Source: Lacicoccus halitifaciens (GTDB taxonomy: Bacteria > Bacillota > Bacilli > Staphylococcales > Salinicoccaceae). From it: 64,000 nt of DNA. Both the position numbers and the translations under genes were made by a program. Shown piece by piece: positions 34,234 to 42,151 of this stretch. The notes beneath the pieces were generated by a model. The model was not told where the DNA came from and did not search any database. It worked only from the letters and a program-made list of their open reading frames with translations. Where the stretch lies: the NCBI RefSeq assembly GCF_040544485.1, contig NZ_JBDZDV010000007.1:101781-165780 (forward strand), read 5' to 3'. The stretch's first letter is position 1, and the number at the start of each line of letters is the position of its first letter.

Positions 34234-35507
34234 CTTTGAGCGACCTCCTTCTTAAGGGAATCCTGGATTTTCATATTATATTGTCTCCAGAAACTCCTCA
34301 TTTGAATTTCATCCGTTGCCAGTGCATTCCCGGCGCCTCTTACCATACCTTTTGAAATATCGTTCCATTCGACCTCTTCATTGTTGTTGTATGCTTCCTG
34401 GCATAGTTCCAATGCTTCATTGTCATCCGGTGTCGCAAAACCGCCCGGCCCTAAAAATTCCAGGAAGTTATCATTTCTCGCCATGCGGTGGGAGCCCTTT
34501 TCTCCTTTGGGAGCCAATGAATACCCCAGCACTTCCATATAACCCGGGGAAGTCGGATAGAACGTCCTAGCAGTCACCGCCATGATGTCGTTGATCACCA
34601 GGTTCGGGAAGATGAGGATGTTACGGTTATAGTGGGTGATGCGTTCTGCACGTTCCGGTCCGAACCGTTCAGTAAGGTCTTCTTTCATCTTTTCCATATC
34701 CCTTTTCAGCTCTTCATCCCAGATTGGCGTCCATTGTGCAACAGGTCTTCCCCAAGGTGCCACATATTCAATGACAGCATGACCGTTATCCAGCTCGACA
34801 CCTTCTCCTTCCAGTTTCACCTTCTTCAAGTCGGGATCCTGACCTTGTTTGATATCAAAATACGTCTTATGTGTCGGCATCCCATGATATAAGTCGACAC
34901 TGTTTTCAGCCAGCAGCTTCCAATTCGCCCTTACACTGTATTCCTGTACGCCGCCCAGCGCTTCCAGACCGTATTCGGATTGGTCGACCACCAGGTCAAT
35001 ATATTCCTTCGCATTGCCCAAGTACTCTTCCAGTGAAACCGCTTCCTGATCATAGTTCACAAAAACGAAGCCGCGGTAGTTCTCCACTCTTTTAACCGCT
35101 TTCATATTTTTTGTGCCATCATCATTGAATCCTTCAGGGAAGCCATCCTGGCCGGGCATCCCCACCAGCTCACCATCATTTTTGAAGCTCCATGCATGAT
35201 AGAAACATCGGAAAACCCTTGAATTCCCTTCGCTTTCCCTGGCTACCAGTGCCCCTCGGTGTGGACAGGTGTTGAAGAGTGCCCGGATTTCACCGTCGTG
35301 GCTGCGGATGAATAATAAATTGCGTCCCCCGACTTTTTTACGCTTATAATCTCCAAGTTCCGGGATTTCTGTTTCATGACCGATGAACAGCCAGCTCTTA
35401 TTGAAGATTTCCGCTCTTTCCCTTGCGAGTATCTCTCTTTCTGTAAACACTTTCCTGTTGACGAGGAATTCACTTTTTTCTACATTGTCCTGTATGATCT
35501 GTTCCAT
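34230..35507 (-). CDS. Rieske aromatic-ring-hydroxylating dioxygenase alpha subunit
   Basis: A 425-residue catalytic subunit. The Rieske [2Fe-2S] cluster is bound by CPHRG and CFYHAW (about 82-105). The mononuclear iron site is in NWKLLAENSVDLYHGMPTH (about 196-214), with the bridging Asp and two His. It adds O2 to an aromatic ring to give a cis-dihydrodiol. The operon suggests a benzoate-type acid with attack at positions 2 and 3, as for p-cumate, but the substrate cannot be read from the sequence. Confidence 0.92.
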   Translation of the reverse strand: MEQIIQDNVEKSEFLVNRKVFTEREILARERAEIFNKSWLFIGHETEIPELGDYKRKKVGGRNLLFIRSHDGEIRALFNTCPHRGALVARESEGNSRVFRCFYHAWSFKNDGELVGMPGQDGFPEGFNDDGTKNMKAVKRVENYRGFVFVNYDQEAVSLEEYLGNAKEYIDLVVDQSEYGLEALGGVQEYSVRANWKLLAENSVDLYHGMPTHKTYFDIKQGQDPDLKKVKLEGEGVELDNGHAVIEYVAPWGRPVAQWTPIWDEELKRDMEKMKEDLTERFGPERAERITHYNRNILIFPNLVINDIMAVTARTFYPTSPGYMEVLGYSLAPKGEKGSHRMARNDNFLEFLGPGGFATPDDNEALELCQEAYNNNEEVEWNDISKGMVRGAGNALATDEIQMRSFWRQYNMKIQDSLKKEVAQR

Positions 35508-35535
35508 TTCATAACCTCCATATATTCATTTAAAT

Positions 35536-36312
35536 TTAAAGCATATTGCTTCCACCGTTGACGCTGATGACCTGACCCGTGATGAAACTTGCACCGTCCG
35601 TCGACAGATACCATACAGCATCTGCAACTTCTGCTGTTGAAGCGGCCCTTCCTTTCGGGATGATTTCGATATATTTATCTGTCAGTCCCGCATCTCTTTC
35701 TTTAATTTTATTCAGCAGTTCACCTTCGACTGCAGGCGGTGCCACAGTATTCACCGTGATGTCCTTATCCGCAAACTCTCGGGCCAACCCTGTGGTCATC
35801 GCATGCACACCGCCCTTTGCAGCATTATAGGCTGCATGATCCCAAAGCCCGTTCCGCACTGAATCAGCACCGACATTGATGATCCGCCCGTACCCTGCCT
35901 CCACCATGTGGGGCAGTACTTTATAGCTTGACCAGATGGTTGTCCATAAATTTCTGTCAATCGTCATCTTTAATGTTTCAGGGGTCTGTTCAAGGAAAGG
36001 TAATATGACGCCGCCTCCTGCGTTATTGACCAGGATGTCAATTTTTCCCGATTCCTTTATTGCATTTTCAACCATTTCTTCAACATTGCCTTCATCCGAA
36101 AGATCTCCGGCATAGTAACTGACCTTCGAATTTGTCAGTTTCTGCATTTCTTCTGCAGCTGTTTTCGTACGCTCTTCATTTGTCCCGCTGATGACTACAT
36201 CCGCCCCTGACTGAGCCAGCTTCAATGCGATGGCATTGCCGATACCTCTGGCCGAACCTGTGACGATGGCCACTTTCCCTTTCAGTGATTCACTCATCAA
36301 TCGATCTTCCAA
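35536..36312 (-). CDS. SDR oxidoreductase, probable cis-dihydrodiol dehydrogenase
   Basis: A 258-residue short-chain dehydrogenase: TGSARGIGNAIAL (cofactor), NNAGGGV, and the catalytic Ser with YNAAKGG (Tyr-x3-Lys). As first gene of the upper operon it most likely re-aromatises the dihydrodiol to the catechol. GGGGAGGG lies six bases before a TTG start (36312); an ATG at 36297 is the alternative and has a weaker site. Confidence 0.85.
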   Translation of the reverse strand: MEDRLMSESLKGKVAIVTGSARGIGNAIALKLAQSGADVVISGTNEERTKTAAEEMQKLTNSKVSYYAGDLSDEGNVEEMVENAIKESGKIDILVNNAGGGVILPFLEQTPETLKMTIDRNLWTTIWSSYKVLPHMVEAGYGRIINVGADSVRNGLWDHAAYNAAKGGVHAMTTGLAREFADKDITVNTVAPPAVEGELLNKIKERDAGLTDKYIEIIPKGRAASTAEVADAVWYLSTDGASFITGQVISVNGGSNML

Positions 36313-36340
36313 TCCAAACCCTCCCCTTTCTCATAACTCT

Positions 36341-36354
36341 TGTAAGCACTTACA
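36341..36354. promoter_or_regulatory. cre-like palindrome before the upper operon
   Basis: TGTAAGCACTTACA matches the perfect cre palindrome except for one core base (CA for CG). It lies 29 bp upstream of the SDR start. Confidence 0.35.
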
Positions 36355-36385
36355 TTTCTTCAAATAGAAATTCATCTTTTGCAAT

Positions 36386-36405
36386 GGTTCAGACAAACAT
36401 GAACC
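36386..36405. promoter_or_regulatory. palindrome GGTTCA-N8-TGAACC, probable operator
   Basis: A perfect inverted repeat of 6-bp arms 74 bp upstream of the SDR gene, in the intergenic region shared with the LysR gene. The bound regulator is unknown. Confidence 0.5.
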
Positions 36406-36650
36406 TGCAGCAAATATGAATTATTTATGATTCTAATTATAAGAGCGGCAGACCGGCGATACAAATCAGATTTTTCTTTATTTTCTAATTATTTTTAAAG
36501 GAACTTCTATCGACCGGCTTTCGTTACATTGTAAAAAGCCGAAAAAAGTGACACTCACTTCCTGAAAACCGGCCTGAGACTAAGGATTCTTTGATGATAA
36601 AGCCCTTCATATCAACAAAAAACACACCTTATAGTGTTAATGGAAAATTC

Positions 36651-36669
36651 TGTTCCTCTATACGGAACA
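36651..36669. promoter_or_regulatory. 19-bp palindromic operator, copy 1
   Basis: TGTTCCTCTATACGGAACA, with 6-bp arms TGTTCC/GGAACA. It lies 24 bp upstream of the LysR-gene -35 and upstream of the divergent aromatic operon. It differs at two bases from the sequence at 41134-41152, which suggests one regulator for both; the IclR protein encoded at 41288 is the first candidate. Confidence 0.7.
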
Positions 36670-36692
36670 ATGAGCCTTATTTATCTGTTAAT

Positions 36693-36722
36693 TTGACAAA
36701 TTATCCGCTTGACCAATAAAAT
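36693..36722 (+). promoter_or_regulatory. promoter of the LysR gene
   Basis: TTGACA (36693-36698), an 18-bp spacer and TAAAAT (36717-36722). A cre-like TGGAAACGTTTTCT follows at 36730-36743, where CcpA could block elongation. Confidence 0.6.
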
Positions 36723-36775
36723 GGTAACGTGGAAACGTTTTCTAAAATAAAAGTGTGAATTTCAGGGGGAATAGA

Positions 36776-37666
36776 ATGAATGAAATCCAATTGCAAACCT
36801 TTCTTACCATAGTCGAACATAAAAGCTATTCAAAAGCTGCAGCTGTACTCAATGTGACCCAGCCAACCATTACATCACGCATAAAAGCTTTGGAAGATAT
36901 TATGCAGTGTGAACTTTTTAAGAGGGTCGGACATGAAATCTTTCTGACCAACGAAGGTAATATGCTGACAGAGTACGCCAATAAAATTTTAATTTATATT
37001 AAACACTCGAAAGAAATTCCCAACATACTTAAATCCCCGGTGATAAAAGTCGGTTTTTCCCCGGGTTATGACTATTCTTTTATCATAGAGCTCCTAAAAA
37101 CGGTCAAATCAATTGGAGGAATGGATATCAGAGTGACCGAAGGTCATGATTCGGTCAGCTTAAATGAAAGTATCCTGTCCGGGGAGATGGATATTGTATT
37201 TACAAGAGAGGTGCTGGCGGACAGCCGTGAGGTGGTTTCGGAATATCTATTTGAGAATAATCTCATACTCGTACTGCCGGCGAATCATCATTTATGCAGC
37301 CGGCAGTCAATCAGTGTTGAAGATTTGAATAATGAGACGATTATAAGTTTCAGAAGAAATTCCGTATTATGGCAGTTGATTGATAAAGAGTTGATTGGAG
37401 CAAACAATTTAACACGTATTGATGTGGAGAATAATGAAATGCTTTTGAAAGCTGTTGCCAATGACATCGGGATTGGAATCATACCTGAACTCGGAATTGA
37501 TAAAAGACATGAACCCGGCATAGAGGTCCGGGAAATAAGCAACCTCTATAATCTTCAGAACAGCGTCTATGTCCAATACCGCAAAAATCCGCAGATGGAA
37601 AAGGTCGCTAAAAAAATCATCTACTCGATCATCCAGCATAAGTACTCAGTAGCCCACGCTGAGTAG
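36776..37666 (+). CDS. LysR family transcriptional regulator
   Basis: A 296-residue LTTR. The winged helix-turn-helix is at the N-terminus (FLTIVEHKSYSKAAAVLNVT, then QPTITSRIKALE), followed by a periplasmic-binding-like effector domain (VIKVGFSPGYDYSF onward). ATG 36776 follows AGGGGG by six bases. It lies between the upper and lower aromatic operons, divergent from the SDR gene, so it is a candidate activator of one or both with a pathway intermediate as effector. Confidence 0.9.
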   Translation: MNEIQLQTFLTIVEHKSYSKAAAVLNVTQPTITSRIKALEDIMQCELFKRVGHEIFLTNEGNMLTEYANKILIYIKHSKEIPNILKSPVIKVGFSPGYDYSFIIELLKTVKSIGGMDIRVTEGHDSVSLNESILSGEMDIVFTREVLADSREVVSEYLFENNLILVLPANHHLCSRQSISVEDLNNETIISFRRNSVLWQLIDKELIGANNLTRIDVENNEMLLKAVANDIGIGIIPELGIDKRHEPGIEVREISNLYNLQNSVYVQYRKNPQMEKVAKKIIYSIIQHKYSVAHAE

Positions 37667-37668
37667 AC

Positions 37669-37696
37669 AAAAAAAGCAGCAGGCATCCCTGCTGCT
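37669..37696 (-). terminator. terminator of the lower aromatic operon
   Basis: AGCAGCAGG catc CCTGCTGCT, with a T7 run on the minus strand, just past the convergent LysR stop. Confidence 0.88.
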
Positions 37697-37708
37697 CTTA
37701 ATGCTTAT

Positions 37709-37900
37709 TCATCTTCCCAGTTTTTTAGCACTCGTCCCGCCGATGGCCCAGCGCGTTTTCGGTACTTCCTCAACGATCACACGCACATTCTCCTTCGGTG
37801 CATCGAGTGATTCACTGACTGCATCTGTCACATTCTTCATCAGTGCTTCTATTTTTTCTTCGGATCTGCCTTCCATTATCTTCACATTAATAAGTGGCAA
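37709..37900 (-). CDS. 4-oxalocrotonate tautomerase
   Basis: A 63-residue tautomerase (MPLINVKIMEGRSEEK). Pro1 after Met removal is the catalytic base, with the arginines in MEGRS and ENVRVIVEEV. It isomerises 2-hydroxymuconate to 2-oxo-3-hexenedioate in the meta-cleavage pathway. Last gene of the lower operon. Confidence 0.93.
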   Translation of the reverse strand: MPLINVKIMEGRSEEKIEALMKNVTDAVSESLDAPKENVRVIVEEVPKTRWAIGGTSAKKLGR

Positions 37901-37934
37901 ATGTCTTCCCTCCTCCGTCAGTTCAAATGCTGTT

Positions 37935-38729
37935 TTATTCCTTCACGAAAAATGATACATCACCCAGACCGCCATATTTCGCGCTGACGAAATCCCCGGG
38001 AGATAAACGCACCGCTGCCGTGATGCCGCCGGAGAGGATGGGCTGACCCGCTTTTACTTTCTCTCCTTTTCTGCTCAGCATATTTGCAAGCCTCGCAATC
38101 GATTTGGCCGGATGATCCAATACTGCAGCCCCTGCCCCCAGTGACTGGACCTCTCCATTTATGGATAACGTCACCCCGACTACATCCAGTTCCAGCTCTT
38201 CAGGTTTTCTTAGACAGGTGCCAAACACCGCACCTGCTGCAGAAGTGTTATCTGCAATGACATCCGGCAGCGTAAAGTTAAAATTCTCATACCGGCTGTC
38301 AATAATCTCGATAGCCGGAAAAACATGCTCGGTGGCACGCAGCACATCCAGCGTGGTTACACCCGGCCCTTCCAGATCTTCTCCTAAAATAAACCCGATT
38401 TCAGGTTCCACTTTTGGGTGGATATAGTCAGATATGGAAATCGAATCACCTTCTTCGACAATCATATTATCAAATACATAACCGTATATTGGATCATCCA
38501 CGTCCATCTGCTTCATTTTGGCCTCACTGGTAATACCCATCTTTGGTCCGGTGATCTGGTAACCCTCTTCCAGCTTTTGACGGACCAATTCTTCCTGGAC
38601 GAGATATGCCTCATCAATGGAAAGTGATGGATACAACTCCGCAGTGATCTTCAATATTTCCTTATTCTCTTTTTCCGCATTATGCACATAATCTGCCAGC
38701 TCTTTGACCTTACTTTTCTCCATGTTCAT
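37935..38729 (-). CDS. 4-oxalocrotonate decarboxylase
   Basis: A 264-residue member of the hydratase/decarboxylase (FAH-like MhpD) family. IIDSRYENFNFTLPDVIADN, KMGITSEAKMKQM, HPKVEPEIGF and SLGAGAAVLDHPAKS agree with DmpH-type decarboxylases rather than DmpE hydratases. It decarboxylates 2-oxo-3-hexenedioate to 2-oxopent-4-enoate, usually in complex with the hydratase encoded just upstream (4-bp overlap). Confidence 0.88.
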   Translation of the reverse strand: MNMEKSKVKELADYVHNAEKENKEILKITAELYPSLSIDEAYLVQEELVRQKLEEGYQITGPKMGITSEAKMKQMDVDDPIYGYVFDNMIVEEGDSISISDYIHPKVEPEIGFILGEDLEGPGVTTLDVLRATEHVFPAIEIIDSRYENFNFTLPDVIADNTSAAGAVFGTCLRKPEELELDVVGVTLSINGEVQSLGAGAAVLDHPAKSIARLANMLSRKGEKVKAGQPILSGGITAAVRLSPGDFVSAKYGGLGDVSFFVKE

Positions 38730-39532
38730 CTCTCCTCATATTCATCGAATGAAACCCGCACTTCTTCAAGACCCGAAAACTTTGCGGAAAAGTAATCTCC
38801 GGGCCCGGCTTCTACAGCAGCCGACAGCGCCCCTGACAGGATGATTTCGCCGGCCTTCAGAGTTATTCCATAGCTTGAGAGTTTATTGGCCAGCCATGCC
38901 ACGCATTTTGCGGGATCTCCCAAAACAGCTGTACCGACTCCAGTATTTTGTAAAATGCCGTTCTTGTAGAGCGTCATTTCAACCTGTTTCAGATCGATAT
39001 CCTCAATTTTAGTCGGAATATCACCGAGCAGGTACAGTCCGGACGACGCGTTATCTGCGACCGTATCAGCCAAAGTGATTTTCCAGTCCTTTATCCTGCT
39101 GTCTATGATTTCAAGGGCGGGTACCACCACTTCAGTGGCTTCTAATACATCCTGGATAGTGACATCCGGCCCTTCCAGGTCGTCCTTCAGGATAAAAGCT
39201 ATTTCTCCTTCCACCTTCGGCTGCAGGACACGGCCCAGTGGAATCGTCCCGCCATTTTTCACCTGCATATCATCTAATAGATGTCCGTAATCCGGTTCCT
39301 CTACTCCCAACGCTTCCTGCATCACTTTGGATGTCAGGCCAATTTTCTTGCCCGTGATCCGCCGGCCGCTCTTCACATTCTGTTCTATCGTATACAGTTG
39401 TATATCATAAGCATCCTCGATGGAAATTTCAGGATCCAGCTCTGTAATCGGCTGGACCCCTTCCTTTTTACTCCCGGCACTGTTCAAGTGATCTGCATAA
39501 CCTACGGTTTTCGTCGTATATTCAGTTTTCAC
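38726..39532 (-). CDS. 2-oxopent-4-enoate hydratase
   Basis: A 268-residue DmpE/MhpD-type hydratase: GKKIGLTSKVMQEALGVEEPDYGHL, EGEIAFIL and IDSRIKDWKITLADTVADNASS are the hydratase variants of the family motifs. It hydrates 2-oxopent-4-enoate to 4-hydroxy-2-oxovalerate. It is an ancient duplicate of its neighbour. Confidence 0.87.
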   Translation of the reverse strand: MKTEYTTKTVGYADHLNSAGSKKEGVQPITELDPEISIEDAYDIQLYTIEQNVKSGRRITGKKIGLTSKVMQEALGVEEPDYGHLLDDMQVKNGGTIPLGRVLQPKVEGEIAFILKDDLEGPDVTIQDVLEATEVVVPALEIIDSRIKDWKITLADTVADNASSGLYLLGDIPTKIEDIDLKQVEMTLYKNGILQNTGVGTAVLGDPAKCVAWLANKLSSYGITLKAGEIILSGALSAAVEAGPGDYFSAKFSGLEEVRVSFDEYEER

Positions 39533-39543
39533 ATGATTTCCCC

Positions 39544-41001
39544 CTACATTTTGAGAGTGATATTCGTTAATTCAGAGTAGAAATCGAAACTGTGGGCCCC
39601 ACCTTCGCGGCCGAGACCGCTGCGCTTCATTCCGCCGAATGGTGTGCGCAGATCACGCAGGAACCATGTATTGACCCAGACGATGCCGGCTTCAATTTTT
39701 CCGCTGAACCCGGTGGCACGCTTCACATCACTGGTCCATACGCTTGCACTCAGGCCATAGTGCGTGTCGTTGACCTGCTCCAGCAGTTCTTCTTCTGTAT
39801 CAAATGGAACCACAGTCACAACCGGTCCAAAAATTTCTTCGCGCACACATCTCGAATCTTTCCCCAACCCTGTAATGATCGTCGGCTCCACAAAGAATCC
39901 TTTATCGAACCCTTCAGCTGCTTTACCGCCTGTCAGGAATGTGCCGCCTTCTTCTTTTGCGATATCCAGATAGCCGAGCACCTTCTGATAATGTTCTTCA
40001 CTCACCAAGGCGCCAACTTTTGTATCGGCATCAAACGGGTCGCCCACCACGAGTTCTTTCGTCTTTTCTGCAAAGCGATCCAGAAATTCATCATATACCT
40101 GTCGTTCCACATAAATCCTCGAACCGCACAGGCATACTTCGCCCTGGTTGATGAAGCTCGAACGTACCGTCGTTTCAATCGCATCTTCAAGATCAGCATC
40201 TGCGAAAATGATATTGGGATTCTTGCCGCCAAGCTCGAAGGACAATTTCTTCAATGTCGGTGCTGCAGCCTTCATAATTTCAGTGCCTGTGATCGTCTCA
40301 CCGGTGAAGGCGATGGCATCCACATCTTCATGGGAGGAAAGTGCCGCTCCGGTTTCACCGAACCCATGCACCATGTTCACCACACCATCCGGTACACCGG
40401 CCTCTTTGCAGATTTCTCCCAGCACAGTGGCGGTCATCGGTGTCACTTCCGAAGGCTTCATCACAGCTGCATTGCCTGCCGCCAGAGCCGGCGCCAATTT
40501 CCATGTCATAAGGAACAGCGGGAGGTTCCATGGATTGATCAGCCCCACTACCCCTACCGGACGACGCTTGGCATAATGGATGGCGATATCATCCTGCTCA
40601 TAAGCCTCCGTCCCAACCGTTGTCATATAATCAGCAAAGAAATAAAAATTGTTCGCTGCACGATCAATATCCACTTTCTGGGACAACCATAGCGGCTTGC
40701 CTGTATCGAGGGATTCGAGTTCCGCCAGTTCATCTTTCCTATCCAGGATTAAATCACCTATTTTACGGAGGATATTGGAGCGCTTTTTCAAAGGCATGTT
40801 TTTCCATTCCCCGTTCAATGCCTCCCTCGCAGCAGCTACCGCCTGATCAACTTCTTCTGTTCCTCCTATTGCGACATTGCCGAGCACCTCTTCTGTTGCG
40901 GGATTCACATTTTCAAACGTTTTGGCATTCGACGACTTTACATATTCTCCATTGATGAAATGCAGACATTCCATCACACTTTGTTTTGTTTCAGTTTTCA
41001 T
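39544..41001 (-). CDS. 2-hydroxymuconic semialdehyde dehydrogenase (ALDH family)
   Basis: A 485-residue NAD-dependent aldehyde dehydrogenase: NPWNLPLFLMTWKLAPALAA, FTGETITGT, the catalytic Glu in FELGGKNPNIIF and Cys in NQGEVCLCGSRIYVE. The context fits DmpC/XylG, which oxidises 2-hydroxymuconate semialdehyde to 2-hydroxymuconate. ATG 41001 is chosen since GGAGG lies nine bases upstream. First gene of the lower operon. Confidence 0.9.
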   Translation of the reverse strand: MKTETKQSVMECLHFINGEYVKSSNAKTFENVNPATEEVLGNVAIGGTEEVDQAVAAAREALNGEWKNMPLKKRSNILRKIGDLILDRKDELAELESLDTGKPLWLSQKVDIDRAANNFYFFADYMTTVGTEAYEQDDIAIHYAKRRPVGVVGLINPWNLPLFLMTWKLAPALAAGNAAVMKPSEVTPMTATVLGEICKEAGVPDGVVNMVHGFGETGAALSSHEDVDAIAFTGETITGTEIMKAAAPTLKKLSFELGGKNPNIIFADADLEDAIETTVRSSFINQGEVCLCGSRIYVERQVYDEFLDRFAEKTKELVVGDPFDADTKVGALVSEEHYQKVLGYLDIAKEEGGTFLTGGKAAEGFDKGFFVEPTIITGLGKDSRCVREEIFGPVVTVVPFDTEEELLEQVNDTHYGLSASVWTSDVKRATGFSGKIEAGIVWVNTWFLRDLRTPFGGMKRSGLGREGGAHSFDFYSELTNITLKM

Positions 41002-41098
41002 AAATAAAATCCTCCTAAATTTTGATAGCGCATACATACCCACTTACAGTTACGAATGAATTATGGAGCGTCCCCCACTGCTTCATCGATATGTGTTC

Positions 41099-41126
41099 AT
41101 TATAGATTCGGCTGAAAACCTTTAAA
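41099..41126 (-). promoter_or_regulatory. promoter of the lower aromatic operon
   Basis: Minus strand TTTAAA (41126-41121), a 16-bp spacer and a perfect TATAAT (41104-41099). The palindrome at 41134-41152 begins seven bases upstream of the -35, a typical activator position. Confidence 0.65.
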
Positions 41127-41133
41127 AGTCCAC

Positions 41134-41152
41134 TGTTCCTCCATATGGAACA
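41134..41152. promoter_or_regulatory. 19-bp palindromic operator, copy 2
   Basis: TGTTCCTCCATATGGAACA, 17 of 19 bases identical to 36651-36669. It lies between the divergent promoters of the lower operon and the IclR gene. Confidence 0.72.
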
Positions 41153-41186
41153 ATTAAAAATATTTTGATTGAATTTTCAAAAACTA

Positions 41187-41215
41187 TTTAGAAAGCGCTG
41201 CCAATAAGGTACAAT
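41187..41215 (+). promoter_or_regulatory. promoter of the IclR gene with an overlapping cre-like site
   Basis: TTTAGA (41187-41192), a 17-bp spacer and TACAAT (41210-41215). The cre-like AGAAAGCGCTGCCA (41190-41203) covers the spacer. Confidence 0.5.
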
Positions 41216-41287
41216 CAATACATATTCCGGGAAAATTCAATTTTTTAAGTTCCTTCATGTAAAACAAAAATCAATGAGGTGAAGTCC

Positions 41288-42076
41288 ATGGCAAATAATA
41301 AGCCCGATCCGCAAGTCCTCTCTTCTGTCACTAACGCCTTAAGGATTCTAAAGAGTTTTTCTGCGGTTGAACCGACAAAAAGGGTCGGTGAACTGTCTCA
41401 ATCATTGGGACTGGCAAAAAGTACAGTCAGTCGGCTAATGTCAACCCTGGCCAATGAAGGGTTTATCATCAAAGACAAAGACACCCAGTCCTATCGGCTG
41501 GGTGTCTCGGTACTCACGCTTGCAGGTATTGTCACCACTGATTTGGATATTCATAAAGAAGCTTCCCCTGTCCTGCATAAACTGGTGAACGATACAGGTG
41601 AAACCACACATTTAGCAGTTATGGATGGCCTGGATACGATCTACATACATAAGGAGGAATGTTACCACCCTGTTCGGATACTTACTCATCTTGGAAGACG
41701 GAACCCTTCATACTGTACGAGCTCCGGCAAAGTACTTCTCGCTTTCAGTGAAGAGCAGGTGGTCGAGGATGTCATCAGCCAGGGATTGATTTCGCACACC
41801 AGAAACAGCATCACCGACCCCGAACACCTTCGCAGGGAACTGGAAATGATCCGTGAAAAAAATTATGCGGTCAGCACCGAGGAATTGACTGAAGGAACGA
41901 GATCGGTTGCTGCCCCGATACGCGACTATACTGGGAAAGTGGTGAGTGCAATCACTGTTGTCGGCCCCATACAGCGCATGAAAGAATATAAAATCCGTGA
42001 TATCGCAGCAAAAGTCATTGCGGCGGGGGAAGATGCTTCCGAACGTCTTGGGTATGATGCACGGTTTTTCAGGTAG
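41288..42076 (+). CDS. IclR family transcriptional regulator
   Basis: A 262-residue IclR protein: winged helix (NALRILKSFSAVEPTKRVGE, LGLAKSTVSRLMSTLANEGF) and a GAF-like effector domain (LAVMDGLDTIYIHKEE, GRRNPSYCTSSGKVLLAF, GTRSVAAPIRDYTG). IclR proteins often control aromatic catabolism and bind palindromes near the -35. It is divergent from the semialdehyde dehydrogenase gene, with the shared palindrome between them. ATG 41288 follows AGGTG; a GTG three codons upstream overlaps that site. Confidence 0.92.
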   Translation: MANNKPDPQVLSSVTNALRILKSFSAVEPTKRVGELSQSLGLAKSTVSRLMSTLANEGFIIKDKDTQSYRLGVSVLTLAGIVTTDLDIHKEASPVLHKLVNDTGETTHLAVMDGLDTIYIHKEECYHPVRILTHLGRRNPSYCTSSGKVLLAFSEEQVVEDVISQGLISHTRNSITDPEHLRRELEMIREKNYAVSTEELTEGTRSVAAPIRDYTGKVVSAITVVGPIQRMKEYKIRDIAAKVIAAGEDASERLGYDARFFR

Positions 42077-42109
42077 AATACCAATCGGCTGTTAAAATTT
42101 AAAAATAAG

Positions 42110-42144
42110 AAAAGAGACTGGAATCTCTTCCAGTCTCTTTTTCA
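42110..42144. terminator. bidirectional terminator (iclR / TPM gene)
   Basis: AAAAGAGACTGGAA tctc TTCCAGTCTCTTTT, then TTCA. It is identical in both arms to the terminator at 30163-30199. Confidence 0.92.
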
Positions 42145-42151
42145 TCGTGTA

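Noticed and set aside
39592..40692. Plus-strand frame of over 360 codons opposite the semialdehyde dehydrogenase gene
   Set aside because: It mirrors a well-conserved ALDH gene and has no homologous motifs or start signals.
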